Below, one piece after another: positions 21,121 to 43,978 of a stretch of DNA of 64,000 bases (position 1 is the first letter of the stretch; each line of letters starts with the position of its first letter). The stretch is from Opisthocomus hoazin (lineage: Eukaryota > Chordata > Aves > Opisthocomiformes > Opisthocomidae). The notes below the pieces were generated by a model. That model saw only the letters and a list, made by a program, of their open reading frames with translations. It ran no database searches and was not told the DNA's origin. The stretch lies in NCBI RefSeq assembly GCF_030867145.1, contig NC_134441.1, positions 9,459,538 through 9,523,537 of the forward strand, written 5' to 3'. The position numbers were made by a program, and so were the translations under genes.

Positions 21121-22116
21121 ATTTGGAATCACTAAACCCCAGGAACAGTATTACATTCAACTACGTATGTAGGCCACACATTCTTACACTGCAAAGAGAG
21201 CTCACGGAAGCCTTATCACTGTTCCGATAACAAGCAAACCTTGCTTTCCTGACAGGACCCCTTCTGGAAAAGACACCAAGTGGCGAAGCCATGTCAGCAC
21301 CGAACAATCCCAAAGAAAAAGACATCTGACTTCCATGGTGCACTTGTGATTTCTTAGTAAGTTTTTTCATAGATTTGGAAAATATAAAAAGAGATCTCTG
21401 TACGCTGTCCAGCGGCCACCAGTAAACATTTCTGCACTGTGTATACACAGTAGCAAAAACTACATTTTCTAATACAGGTACCTGTTACAACTACTTTGGA
21501 TGACAAAACTCAAAAGGACAGGCATGCGATATTACAGCTACATGACATATTTAATGTTAGTTACCACAATTTAGGGATTTTGCATCAGAAAATCCACACC
21601 GAAAGAAGTAGGAAAACTCTTCTCTGGTGGAAAATTAGTCTTCCTCTTCTAGAATAAGTATGCCTTCATGTAAATGCGCACCTGCTCCAGAAAAAAGAAA
21701 AAAGCTAACAAAGATGAATGCTTTTTTTTCATTTTAAGGGTAACTCTTTGCCACTTAATCCTTCCTACAGCTGATGCATTTATTGATATTCTTCTCTGCA
21801 ACACCTGACACCAGAAATCCCTGATCCTCCATTTGTTACTTATGCCATACTGAAAGACTAATCTAAAAAGTAATAATGCAAGTGAAACATGTAAAATCCC
21901 TAAAGTCATCACTTCCACCATTTTAGCTGCTTATCGGTGTACTCGGTCCCTCTGTCACAAATGCAACAGTATCTGTATTGAGCAATTAAGTCCTGTTTTC
22001 AGATCGCTAGACCTTTCCGAAAACAAAGCACTGGGGCAATTTACATCCCACATTAGACAAACGCTCTATGTTCGGTGACTTAACTAACCTGCACTATGTA
22101 TCTATCAATACATGGA

Positions 22117-22165
22117 CGCGATGATCCTTACAGGTCCCTTCCAACTTGAGATACTCTACGAATAT
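22117..22165 (+). mobile_element. Short CR1 LINE 3'-end remnant
   Basis: The text GATGATCCTTACAGGTCCCT then TCCAACTTGAGATACTCTA resembles the CR1 3' end in sense orientation, with the terminal ATTCTATG-like octamers decayed. About 50 bp remain inside VDAC3 intron 1. Confidence 0.75.
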
Positions 22166-22528
22166 ATACATGTAGGTTTAGAGGATCTACAATAGCTGGA
22201 CATGACTGCAGGTTTCTTATCTGAAGATTAGTATGGTACGTCTCAAAACTACTATGTAAAAAGGCCTTTTTACCTGTCAAACACGGAGGGAAAAATTACA
22301 ATCAGTGAATCATTAAACTGACAAAAGAGAAAGGGAATGTGTAGTTCTATGACAGCATACTTTGAATTATTACAATAGTTTTAGCAACACAGCTATGGAG
22401 CAGAGCATACATTTCTTTTAAAACATTTGTTTTTCACACAAATCTCGCAATTCAGAAGTTTCAAATCATACCTTAAATTTGGGTTTGGGGGTCTTTTGCG
22501 TTTGTTTTTTTTTGGGGGGGAGGCTTGA

Positions 22529-22560
22529 GGGTTTTTGGGTTGGGTGGGTGGGTGAGTGGG
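22529..22560 (+). other. Potential G-quadruplex tract
   Basis: Five GGG runs with loops of 1-5 bases occur in a row, the tightest being GGGTTGGGTGGGTGGG at 22537-22552. This fits the standard G-quadruplex pattern. It lies in VDAC3 intron 1 on the strand that is the template for VDAC3. Confidence 0.6.
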
Positions 22561-24039
22561 TTTGAGGTTTCTTTTGTTTTGTTTCAGTTTTTTTAATAGG
22601 TTTGTCAGAATAGTTCAACCTGCTGATTTCAAAACCTTACTAAATCGAGTTTTAGGAGCAAGGCTGGTGCTTGGACATTTTAACATGGCGATACTCTAGT
22701 TATGCCGTAACTGCCTAACATGCTCTTGAACCTCATTTCTTCCAGCAAAAAAACAATACGAAAGATAACTCCCTGCATAAGAATTCACATGACACACAAG
22801 CAACACTTCTCTCTTTACACTATATAGTTGTATTTTCTGCATTCTACACGTTTTAACATATATTTTAAATATTGAGTCTTTAAACAGTATTAAAAAAAAA
22901 AAAGATTCTTTGGGTTAGCTCATGCTGTAATAGATAAATTCGTTGCTAATAACAAGCAGCTCTACGTACAAGAGGAGCTGAGCTCACAGGTCCACATTTA
23001 TTAGTGCTAAATTTGAATAGGCCTCCGTCAGCCAGATGCAATGACAACAGCCAACAAAACACAGTGCGAAGCGGGAAAAGAAACATTAACCCAGAGATCT
23101 AGAACTAAGCCACAGTACTCATTCTAAGCACCTTGTTTTCAAACAAAACCTTCTTAATCTTCTGCTTTGATTTTCCTTCCCACAACAATAAAATCACCAC
23201 AAGAGAAAATACATCAAGGAATAAAAGGCTGAGGACAACTGATGCTTAATGTTGCCACCTTCAGACATAGCGCACAGTATGCCAAGGTCCGTATATCAAC
23301 TGCAAAACGATAACAGCAGATTAGAAATTTCAGTGAGGAAATAAACGTGAGAATACCCACACTGGTCTACGGAATAACGGAAAGACAAACAAAACCAACA
23401 ACAAAACCGCACACAAGAAAGAAAAATGAGAAGAACTACCCTTCGGGCTGCCGGCTTCACCTGCACCGCCGGGCACCGCGGCCGCGCTGCCGGGACCGCC
23501 CCACGCACCCGAGGCCGGAGCCGAGCAGCCCGGCCGGGCAGCGCCGCGAGCGCACGAGCGCGCTCGCGAGCGGCGCAGCGCCGTTACGCAACGGGTAACG
23601 GAGCGCGGCCCGCCAGACGTCCCCGAGTCGGTCCGTCGCAGCCTCTTCTCTCCAGAGACACGGCGGCGTCGTGGGAACGCTCGGTCACTGCCGACTCCAG
23701 AAGTTCGTGATTCCCGGCCGAGAAACCGCAGCGCTAGCAAGACCCCGGCCCGCTCGCCCGCAGAGCGAGAGCCGGCCCGCGCCTCGGGGCCATCGCCTCA
23801 GCAGCCCGCGGCCGCGCCGCCGGGCCCAAGGAAGCGGAAGCGTCGGCTGAGTGAGCGCCCGTCGCCCCCCCCGGGCTCCGGCCCAGCCCCGCCGCGGCAA
23901 GGTGACTCGGGGGACGCCCGCCTCGGCCCCGACGAGAGCCAGAGGACGCCACCGGGCTCGGCCCGGACAGCGCCGCGGGCCCCGGTGAGGCCAGCCGCGC
24001 CCCGCCCCGCCCCGCCGCAGCCTGAGCCCCCGCCGCTAC

Positions 24040-24075
24040 CTGTCGGCCGCGCTGCCTCCGGCTAGAGGTCTCGGT
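24040..24075 (-). other. VDAC3: VDAC3 5' UTR exon 1 (3' part), donor at 24039
   Basis: On the minus strand this GC-rich stretch ends GGCCGACAG followed by the donor GTAGCGG (24039 leftward). It sits at the head of the CpG island and about 3.2 kb upstream of the ATG-bearing exon, so it fits a non-coding first exon. The transcription start is inferred to lie just right of it, between the exon and the NRF-1-like sites. Confidence 0.6.
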
Positions 24076-24086
24076 GCCCCCAAGCC

Positions 24087-24117
24087 CGCATGCGCAGCGC
24101 CACGCCGCGCATGCGCA
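24087..24117 (-). promoter_or_regulatory. VDAC3: Two tandem NRF-1-like sites upstream of VDAC3
   Basis: Two copies of the core CGCATGCGCA occur at 24087-24096 and within 24107-24117, each followed by GCGCCACGCC, so the site was duplicated as a unit of about 20 bp. The sequence matches the established palindromic NRF-1 consensus. NRF-1 drives nuclear genes for mitochondrial proteins, which fits a porin gene. They lie just upstream of the inferred start site. Confidence 0.65.
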
Positions 24118-24599
24118 GCGCCACGCCTAGAGTTGCTCCGGCCCCTCCTGTCAGAGTCCGCGGGCGCTGCGCGGACGGGGGCTGTGTGGGCCCCGGGGAC
24201 CGGCAGGGAAAGGGCGCTCTGCGGCAGCTCCAGCTCCTGGCGGCGCCCCCGCGGGGGTGGGGGCCCGGACGCCGTACGCGCCTGCAGGAGGGCTTCTCAG
24301 CGCCAGGGCCCCCTTCCCGGTGCGGGAAACGGTGGCGAAGCGGCCGGAGGCGACTCTGGTCTCGGCGGCCAGCAGAAATCTGCAACACCCGCCCGCGGTG
24401 CGCGCGGGGGAGGTAGGAGACCGCTCCCCAGGCCCGGTAGTAACTGCCCGGGCCCCACGGCCAGAGAGCTGCGGGGCAGCGCCGCTTCGCCCAACCTCTC
24501 AGAGGCGGTGCGAGGCTCCGGCGGGTGCTACAGCTGTTCTCAAACCCTTCGGCTACCTTACCAGCACCCCCCTTACTCCCTACCATCGCTCTTTTGCTC

Positions 24600-27500
24600 G
24601 GGCTAATCCCTTAGTAAGGGCCGCTGCAGGCCTCGGGCTCCGGAAGGAGGTAGGCACACCCTATGCTCAGTGCAAGACCTTGCAACTGGGACAAGAGCAA
24701 ACACTGACAAACCCCAACTGCCAGCCTACATAGCCATGAGGTTATGTATGTACAAACAATAGATAGTACATGCCCACTTACACAGATTCCCAATGATAAG
24801 CACAAGGCTTGCAGCTGTTGCTTCCTGTGTTTACCAGACATCTTGCAGTCCAGTTCTGCAGGAGGAGGGAATAAGTAACCCAAAACAGCCCACAGGCCAG
24901 TTAGGGCAAGGAAGACACATTGTATATTTATATAGTTCAAGAAAAACAAACAAGCACTCTGAACAAGCCATTTTTCTTCCACCTAGAAGAACTCACTGTC
25001 ATGGAGGGAGACTGCAAGGCCAGCAAACTCTACCTAAAGTCCCAACACAAAGTAGCCTCCCGAGCTACCTGTTGAGGATGACGGAGAATGCATCAGTCTA
25101 ATATTGTGTGCTGCCTAGGAAACATTTGTAAAACATGGTAAGCTCGTGACACTGCTTCTTGATACTCTTAAAATTACAGCTAAAAAAACCCAAAACAAAA
25201 CAGGATTACACGTTCATGATGGAATTCTCACCTTGTTTATTCCCACTGATTACTGAAGCAAACACTGAATACATTAGCTATATATATTTTTACTATGAGG
25301 CACCACAAGACTTCACATAGCACCCAGTTAACTTCTAGTCACATACCACTGCATGCATTAGGGCTGGGGAACATTCCCAGAACGTCTAATACGAAAATCA
25401 GAAAAAAATAAAGGGGTAAGCAAGAGTATCAGTTTATATTCACCATTATTAAGACTGGTCAACATTAATTATATAAGACGTAAAAAATGTAGTTGTTCTG
25501 TAGGCTTAAGTCAGACAAAAATAAGAAACAGTATTACATCCGTCTTTGTTTTATGATTCAAGTCAGGTTAAGTAGTCTGACAATACAGATGCAAACTTCT
25601 CTCTGCCCCCAAAAAGGCAGATAGAGGACCTAATCATTAATAAATCAAGAAAAGTGCTATATAATTAAGCAATAGTCAATTTGACTGTGTATAAAATAGT
25701 CTTGCCTTTTCAAGCTTGCAATTCTGTAATACATTTGCCTTATACTCCTACAAGGTATTCAAATACAGTAGCAGCAATACATTCCATGCTGATGCTCTGT
25801 AATATGTCAGTTAGTAGTTTACTACTTAAAACTAGTTAAGTTTTAAGCTAACCAACAGTATCCCTGCCCCAAATATAACTAGTGATGCAATCTTGATGGG
25901 ACCTCCTCTCACATCCAAAATAGTCGTTACCTTTCACAATGACTTAAGAGAACCTATGAAAGCAGAGCTGACAGGTTTGCATATAAAGAAGTGCAGACTG
26001 ACTCTACAGGAGTGGTAGAAACGCTTCAATTAATCAGACCAGTGTTCTGGGTAATGGCAAGTAGAACAAAATACAGAACACTGCAACTGATAGTACTGCA
26101 ACATATCTAGGAACAAAGAACATAGGTCACATGCAACCGGAGAATGGTCGCATTAGCATATGGCTGTATTGAAAGGTTTTAGAAATAAGGACATGGAAGC
26201 AGCTTAGCATAAGCTTCAGCACTGCACCAGGACACTTAAAGATAAGGAGATACAGATAGTAGCTGAAAATGGCGTTCTTTAGGAATACTTCAGGACACAG
26301 CCAGCTTTCTCATTCTGGTGTCTGCACATATGTAAGATACAAAGAAAGAATTAGAAACAGATTAGAAGAAAGATCTAGCAGACCAATATGCAGTTCTGAG
26401 AGGGTAAATGCCTACATCAGTTCAAAATTTCAATCTCTTAACCAGGAGAAGGCTGGTTAACCAAGAGAAGAGGTGCAGTCTGTCTTCAGAAGCAGGAGTG
26501 TTGCTGCTAGATTAAACAGTTGTCTGTTAAAAGCCTACATTAGACAATTTTATATATTATTTAAATTGGGTGGTTGGGCTTTTTCTTGGCTTTTTGTGTG
26601 TGTTTGATGTGCTTTTTTTTTTTAAACTGCAAAAAAAACCAGAGACTTTGCTTATTTTCATCACTTCACATTTTTGGATCAAGGCTCGATATAAAAAAAA
26701 GTAATGTACATAAAAAATAGGATCTGTGACCTTCATCGAGAATGTCTTTAAAAATTTATGCGGGTATAAATATTTAAGAGTATCAGGAGAAAACGAAACG
26801 TAGGTTCATTTTGCTCTCAAGGTACCAAGACAAATGCACCACAAGGCAAAGCATCAACACTATTCAGAGACTAAGTCATTAGAATTCTCATCCCCTTTGT
26901 CTACTCTCTAGGGAAACTCCGTGCCATTTCTCCTCTTCCTTTCACAGCCTATCTGAAACATGTGGCTATTGGCTCTCAGCTGCTTCCTCTGACATTAAAT
27001 TAGCATCAGAGGTACACCCACAGTGCTGTTCTGTATTGGTGTTTCCTTTACTTCGTAAATAAAAGCAAAGTCCATCCTGGTAAAAGCCTATGTCTACAAA
27101 CATAACCTCCACATTGTGTCACATGCAATGACAACATTCTTTTGTTTTAGACTTAGTTATAAGAAATGGAATAACTGCACAATTCTTGTAACAGTAATCT
27201 AGTTAATGTGCATAATGATGTCCTTAGATGAAAAGAAATGGAATGCTTTCTGCTGTCACTGTCTGTGGGCAACACAAAGCTCTCGGGAGCTCCCGACAAT
27301 TACAAACGGTCATCTACATGGCTATACCACTCACTAAGCCCATTACTAAGAGCTAAGCGCATAAAATAAGAACCGCAAGCACTTATGCACCTGCTTAACC
27401 CAACTGGAGAAACGGATGCGTAGAAAAACTATTATGGAGAACTTCCAAGGAGTTCTCCAGAATACGCAACTGCACTCTCATCAAAGACACAGAGAACAAA

Positions 27501-30462
27501 GAGAGAGGCAATTGTATGAGAACAATCTCTACACAAGGACACATCCTTGTGGTTTTAAAAGCCGCAACAGCAGTTCTTGCAGCCAGTTTCAGCTGGACAA
27601 ACTCTATAGGGAAGACCTTAGCAGATACATTATTTAGTAAAAGAAGAGCCCACCACTTTTAAAACAGCCAACTCAGCAGCAGAGCTAGTGCAGAGGAGGC
27701 AGAAAATAATCCTTTTATGTACATCAAGAACTTCCACCCATTTACAAAATCTCTGCATACCTTGCCAACCCTGTAACCAACACTTAGCCAGTAAACAAGG
27801 ATTACTTTCTGGATAAGAGAAACATCCACAAAGGAGATTCAAATTTATTCAGAACTGGCAAGGGAAGGCTCCTGTCTACAAGAAACCACACTTCAGCACG
27901 CATGACAGTGTAATGTTCTGTGTTCCCTACACGGGAAAACATAAAAGCCTTAGGATTTTCTCTGGATCTCTTAAATCATTTCAGTAGGACATTTGGGTCT
28001 GAATAGAAGGAGAATGCCAGAAAGAGGCTGGGGAAGAAGGTCACTAATCCACGGCCAGGGCATGTTGAACATTGATTTGTCCCAGGGAGAGCAGCTAGGA
28101 GGAATCTGCGGACAAGACAGAGGGGCTGAAGAAAGGACAGAAGGGCATACGACATGCTGCTTGTCATAGGTCGAGAGGGAGAAAGCTGCCTTTGCATCTC
28201 AGGCTGTGCTTCTGGGCTTTACTGCGCACATCATTTCCAGACCAAAATCTGCAATCCAGTTAGTTCTCAGTGACATTGCTCAACATCCAGATTTTTTTTC
28301 AGCACCGTGACTGTGGCTTCAGTTTGTCTCATCAAACACTGGTCAGCAGAGGAGCACAATGATCACACCTAAACACCTGCCAAAAGATTCAGATATTAGT
28401 AATGCAAAACAGTATAAAGGGATGTACATTTTAATGTAGAGTTATTTGCGCACTGTGCCACAAACTCAGGTCTCAATTTCCACAAGCTAACAGCAGCAAC
28501 TAAGGAAACATCAGCCTGCAACACATAAGCACCTGAACACCTTACATTTATTTCAGTCCATAATCCTGAATGATAAACAACAGTGTGTCCAACAGACTGA
28601 CCCCATGCTAGGAGATTCCTTTCCCTTCTCCCTAGGCAAGTAAGCTAAGTGAAGATTAGTTTCTTTAAAAGCTCAAAAGAGTATTTTAAAGTCTATATGC
28701 CTCAAACATTTCCACCTGGTGTCAAAATGACCTGTAATGTTTCAATAGTGCTGAAAAGAGAGCAACCAGCCCAGGAGACTTGCGGTTCTTCTTTATTGGA
28801 GGTTTTGGACAGCAGCCAACAGAGACATGAATAACGGTTTAAAAACTCCACTTCAAGACTGGAAAGGGTCTTCCAAACACATGTACCCCATTTCCTTTTC
28901 ATATTTGCTCCAGTTATTGCAGAACTTGAATCATCGTCCGGTTTTGAATTTGAAATCCTACAGAAAATTGTCAGTTATGTCTGGCTTGTGTGTAACATTC
29001 ATTCTTCTACAGTCACATAAAAGTGTAGTATTTCAATAGCACCAGCGATAATGACTTTGCATTCTATAACTATGTGCCAAGGTGCAACTTCAGCACTGGA
29101 ATTTTAATACATATCTGGCTTTCATGTTTCTCACTAGTCTTGGGTGTTCCAATAATGTATTTTTAAGCAAAAAATATTGGAGCAGTTAGCTCTGCAACTA
29201 AGCACATGGGCAGTCTTTTTTTGGCCTCATTTATGTGTTCTGAAAAGCCTGCTTCAACACATTTGCTGGCTAGTGGGGAGTCATAATACATCGTTTTGTG
29301 TAACCAATATGAAAAGTTGTTTATACTGTCATCTACTGAGTGGGGGTGGGAAATGGACTTTTAGGTGTTTTTTTCCGTCCACCACCCCTTCAAATACACA
29401 CTTGAAAAGACACACAAACATACACAGTCTGAGATCTAAGCACTGTAAGAAGACTCTTCTAATAATTATGGCACTTATATTAGGAGACCATTGTTCTTAC
29501 AGCACTTAATTCTTCTAGTCTCCTGATATATATGAAACAAACTGGTCTCATACTAAAGTTTCAGAATTATTTAAGTTTTATTAATTGTGCAGTGCCAGTA
29601 CTAATTCACTGCCATGGCCAAATCTAATCTATGGTTATTTATAAAGTGCTTGCTGCTACACACAGATGCTGTAGATTATATACCCAAGCAATTTATGCTG
29701 GCAGCCTGTATTAGCAAGACGTTCATTTGAACATTTCAAGATGCTCTACAGACATAATTACTCAAACTGCATTAAAAAAATAATTAAATAAACCCCATAC
29801 ATATTACTTAATTGGACAATTTGCAACAACTACACAAAAGCAATGGTTTTATTTCCAAGTCTTTCAATCTCAAAGTAGATAGCAAAAAAAAAAGTGATGT
29901 TATTTCCTCCAAGAACTACCCAGTTTTTAGATATTAAACAGTTATTAGTTTAGATATTTATTAGTTTAGATATTAACAGATATTAAACAAAGAGTATGTC
30001 TGTGTATATATTAAAACATGGAAGCATCAGAACTCTGATTGTCTTTTGCAAAACTACAAGAAACAAGCTAAGAAGGCTTGTTCAGTTTGAAATATCCAGA
30101 CTTTTCTAATAATCATCACAGCCTAAGGGCTACTGAAATTATTAGGAAAAAACCTAATAGCTTGATCATCACAGATATTATCAAATCAAAGCACACAGCC
30201 TTTTATAGAAGGCTAGTATTGTTTGTAAGACTTTCCAGTGACTCCAAAGAGCCAGCAGTAATTTTGATTAACAGCCACCATCTTCAAACCAAGCGGCAAG
30301 AAATTTAGTAAGATGAAACATTTTGCCTTTACGTCAGACCTTTCTGCTCCTCAGGGGCTAAACAGAAACCTGTGCTTTACTGTCTGATAGTTTTTTATTG
30401 AATCCCAAAGCAAAAGACAATATGCATTCTCTAAGGGGTCTGACTGCCACACCACCTTCATA
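24600..30462. other. VDAC3-POLB intergenic region, no gene seen
   Basis: This AT-rich stretch separates the VDAC3 promoter from the POLB 3' end. Open frames are all short and give no recognisable protein. I looked for the cysteine pattern of DKK4, which lies between POLB and VDAC3 in mammals, and did not see it. A few short duplications of TTAGATATT-like text occur at 29940-29990. The POLB 3' UTR may reach into the right part, since minus-strand AATAAA candidates occur near 30393 and 29955. Confidence 0.6.
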
Positions 30463-30985
30463 GAATCATTAAGGTTGGAAAAGACCTCTAAGATCATCAA
30501 GTCCAACCATCAACCCAACACCACCATGCCTACTAAACCATGTCCTGAAGTGCCACAGCTACACATTTTTTGAACGCCTCCGGGGATCATGACTCCACCA
30601 CTTCCCTGGGCAGCCTGTTCCAATGCCTGACCACTCTTTCAGTACATAAATTTTTCCTAATATCCAAGCTAAACCTCCCCTGATGCAACTTAAGGCCATT
30701 TCCTCTCATCCTATCGCTAGTTACCTGGGAGAACAAAAGCCACTTCACTACAACCTCCTTTCAGGTAGCTGTAGAGTGCCATAAGGTCCCCTCTTAGACT
30801 CCTTTTCTCCAGACTAAACAGCCCCAGTCCCCTCAGCCGTTCCTGCTAAGACTTGTTCTCTAGACCCCTCACCATCCTCGCTGCCCTTATCTAGACACGC
30901 TCCAACACCTCAATGTCCTCCTTGTAGTGAGGGGCCCAAAACTGAACACAGTACTCAAGATGCAGCCTCAGTACTGCAGCCCTTT
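30463..30985 (-). mobile_element. CR1 LINE 3' portion, antisense
   Basis: About 520 bp of CR1 in reverse orientation, starting with the terminal octamer remnant CATAGAATC and continuing through GGTTGGAAAAGACC and CATCAAGTCCAACC, then the 3' UTR and the end of ORF2. It is the best preserved CR1 in the window. It lies about 220 bp past the POLB stop codon, so it may be within or just beyond the POLB 3' UTR. Confidence 0.93.
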
Positions 30986-31204
30986 CAGTTAAACACAGCG
31001 AAAACTTTAATCTTCTTTAGGGGTGGAGATGGGGAGAGGAAGAGATTTACTGGTCACTACACATTCTATGCTAGCGCCATGGACTTGCTTTAAACACCAG
31101 TAACGTACACTTTTTGCAATAACATCCAAAGAAAGAATATGCACTTTGTATGTTCACGAAAAGCTATGAAAACATCTCTCTAGGTTACAGACCTGGACAA
31201 GAAG

Positions 31205-41830
<10,626 letters not shown>

Positions 41831-41896
41831 GGCCGGCACCGACACCGAGCGGCGGCGGAAGCGCAGGCCGGAGGTGGCAGGGAGGTGCTTCTGGAG

Positions 41897-41906
41897 GTGA
41901 CGTCAC
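41897..41906. promoter_or_regulatory. POLB: CRE/ATF palindrome of the POLB promoter
   Basis: The perfect 10-bp palindrome GTGACGTCAC lies 67 bp upstream of the POLB ATG. From established knowledge, the human POLB core promoter contains the same palindrome bound by CREB/ATF proteins and needed for basal and damage-induced expression. Its presence at the equivalent place indicates a conserved promoter element. Confidence 0.8.
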
Positions 41907-41927
41907 AGAGCCTGGCCGGCTGCGGTA

Positions 41928-41937
41928 CGCATGCGCG
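41928..41937. promoter_or_regulatory. POLB: NRF-1-like site upstream of POLB
   Basis: The core CGCATGCGCG matches the NRF-1 palindrome with one change. It lies 22 bp upstream of the CRE palindrome and could serve POLB or a divergent transcript. Confidence 0.5.
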
Positions 41938-41959
41938 GTGCGCGCGCCCGTAGCGGGAG

Positions 41960-42169
41960 GCCTGCGGTAGCGGCGGGGGCGGTGCGCGGGGACTGCGGGC
42001 CCATCTGGAGCGGCTGTTGTTGTCATCTCCTCCGCGTCAGCACGGTCTGCCGGCGTGGCCCCCTCCTCTGCCCGCACGGAGCTCTGCGTTCTGGCACGTT
42101 GTCGCGTAGCAGGGGTTTCCAGCAGGGTCTGTGGCTTGGGCCGCTCGCGTTGTCTGAGAGGCAGCTCAG
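41960..42169 (+). ncRNA. Possible first exon of a divergent transcript from the POLB promoter
   Basis: On the plus strand the CpG island ends in GCAGCTCAG followed by GTGAGTGG, a near-perfect 5' splice site at 42170. No open frame of interest precedes it. This is what a divergent non-coding first exon from a bidirectional promoter would look like, but a single good donor in GC-rich DNA can arise by chance. The start coordinate is a guess. Confidence 0.3.
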
Positions 42170-42179
42170 GTGAGTGGAG

Positions 42180-43330
42180 CGAGCCCGCGCTTCTGTCGCC
42201 GTGCTGGGTAGAGTCCGTTGTGCCTTAGCTGAGTCCCCCCAGTGTGTGAAGTGTCTGTGGTTTTTATTCTGGTTTTGCTGGATGCTGCTTTCTGAATGGT
42301 CTGGAGATGACTGAAAGCTTGGTGTGCCATTGGTGGTGTGTGCCTGTGTTTTCTGGGAAAACGGCTGGGGCTGTGGGGTTTTCCTCTCAAATAGCAGAGC
42401 TGAATTGTATCCTGCAAGCAACAAATGGAGGCAGGGAGGGGAGACTTACCAGATCAAGGGCAGCAGCAGGAGGAGCTGGCTGTTTCTCAACAGACTGATG
42501 CACGCTGCTATTTAGGTGTCACAGGGGGCGGGGGAACGTGTGGGCAGTGAGCCCCACGGCAGACTCACTCCTAGGAGCTATCTGCATTAATTAATAAACT
42601 GTAGCTTTATTCTTTGCATTTATGGCTATGCTGCACTCCCTTTGCACTTGGAAGTGCCCTTGACAGTGTCCAGTGAGGAGGTTATGCATTGTTTGTTGGG
42701 TATTGAGCAGGTGGTCCGAAAGCCTCTCACACCTCTTTGGGATCCCTGGGGATATACGGAGCGCCCGCCAGTGCTGTTCACAGGGCTGCAGGGAATTTCT
42801 GTTGCATTGCCATGTATGCTCTGGGCTGTTGGTGGCATTTTTCATCATCTGGTGGGCAGCCAGGGGCCCTCCAGGACTATGAGAGGTCCCCAGGCCACTC
42901 CTGGGTTTGCTCTCTGCACCCCCAGATTCTCCGGGCATGTCTGGGGTGAAGGGCTGCACCAGCGGAAGCAGTGCTGGGAGATGGGGTTTTTACAGAGCGA
43001 GGGGTTGCCTGCAGACAGCCCGTAAGCTACCCTGAACTTCACAGCACGTGGTATGGCCCCTTTGGTGGACAGCAAGGCCCTTTGTTTGTGTTTGGGTGTG
43101 CCCTGAAGCCTTTCTACACGCTCCCAGGCCCTGTGTACATCTTGCAGCACGCCACCAAGTTTTGCATTTGGCATTTTCCTATCCCACTGTTCCTGGTGGT
43201 TTTTGGCATGCTCCAGGGTCCTCTTGTTTTCCTTTCTGTATGCCCCAAGGAGTCCTCTGTTTGCATTGTCATCCCCTGGTGTTCTTTTTTCTTTCACTGC
43301 ACCCTAGAGCTCTCCTGGGGGCTCTGTTGG
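42180..43330. other. Region right of POLB promoter, no gene recognised
   Basis: Several frames stay open for 80-150 codons on both strands (for example 42971-43438 plus and 42845-43297 minus), but they overlap one another, match no family I know and run into the minisatellite at 43.3 kb. Phrases such as CCCTGGGG and GCCC...AGG recur loosely, suggesting old tandem duplication. I call no gene here. Confidence 0.5.
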
Positions 43331-43334
43331 GGTT

Positions 43335-43545
43335 GGCAAGGGGTGGAGGCCGCAGAGGGGTGGGAGGCCGGGGGCGAGAGTAGAGGCAGGAAAGAAGTGG
43401 GAGGCCACAGAGGGGTTGGAGGCTGGGGGCAAGGGTAGAGGCCAGAAAGAAAAGGAGGCTGGAAAGGGGTGGGAGGCCGAGGGCGAGGGTAGAGGCCAGA
43501 AAGAAAAGGAGGCCAGAAAGGGGTGGGAGGCCGGGGACGAGGTAC
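43335..43545 (+). repeat. G-rich minisatellite, about 55-bp unit, about four copies
   Basis: The block GTAGAGGCCAGAAAGAAAAG recurs at 43435 and 43489 (54-bp spacing), and a shorter form is at 43379. Units carry GGGGTGGGAGGCC-type cores. It is purine-rich on the plus strand and directly precedes the pyrimidine-rich repeat. The open frames across it are repeat artefacts. Confidence 0.85.
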
Positions 43546-43978
43546 CGCCCTCGCTGTTTAAATTTTCTGTCCGTGTCTTCATTTATTTAGTTTGCTCTCC
43601 CTATTTTTTAATTCTTACCCCCCTTAATCCCTTGGGTTTTCAAATTTGGTTTCTATGTCTGCTTTTATCAAGCTCCCTATCCCTATATTTTATTTCTTTT
43701 CTGTGTGCCGTGCACCCTGTCGCTTTTATAATATACTTGCTATGTCTATTTAGTTTGCCATCCTTATTTTGTACTTTTTTCTCTCAATCACACAGATTTT
43801 AATTCTTTTTACATCTGCTTTGATTTAGTTTTCTGTTTCTCTTTTTTAATCTTTTCCTCTCTTAATTCCCATCACTTTTAAAATTTACTCTCTATGTTTC
43901 TCTTAATTTTGTTTACTGCCCTTATTTTAAAACTTTTTCCTTTATTTTCCTAATTCCTGTCACTTTTAATATTTTCTA

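Larger units (their letters stand above)
23440..24560 (-). promoter_or_regulatory. VDAC3: CpG island, VDAC3 promoter and 5' end of intron 1
   Basis: GC content and CpG density rise sharply here against AT-rich flanks, with repeated CCCCGCC boxes near 23998-24016. The island spans the VDAC3 first exon. Long open frames on both strands in this block are a by-product of the base composition and are not called as genes. No evidence for a divergent plus-strand gene was recognised. Confidence 0.8.

Noticed and set aside
23330-24740. Open frames of 94-174 codons in the VDAC3 CpG island
   Set aside because: They occur in several frames on both strands, are rich in Arg, Ala, Gly and Pro as expected from CpG-rich DNA, and contain no known domain.
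24600-30460. A DKK4 gene between VDAC3 and POLB
   Set aside because: No cysteine-dense exon or dickkopf-like pattern is seen in the short open frames on either strand.
42590-43440. Open frames of 111-155 codons right of POLB
   Set aside because: Frames on both strands overlap, codons look like loosely repeated phrases, one frame runs into the G-rich minisatellite, and no family is recognised.
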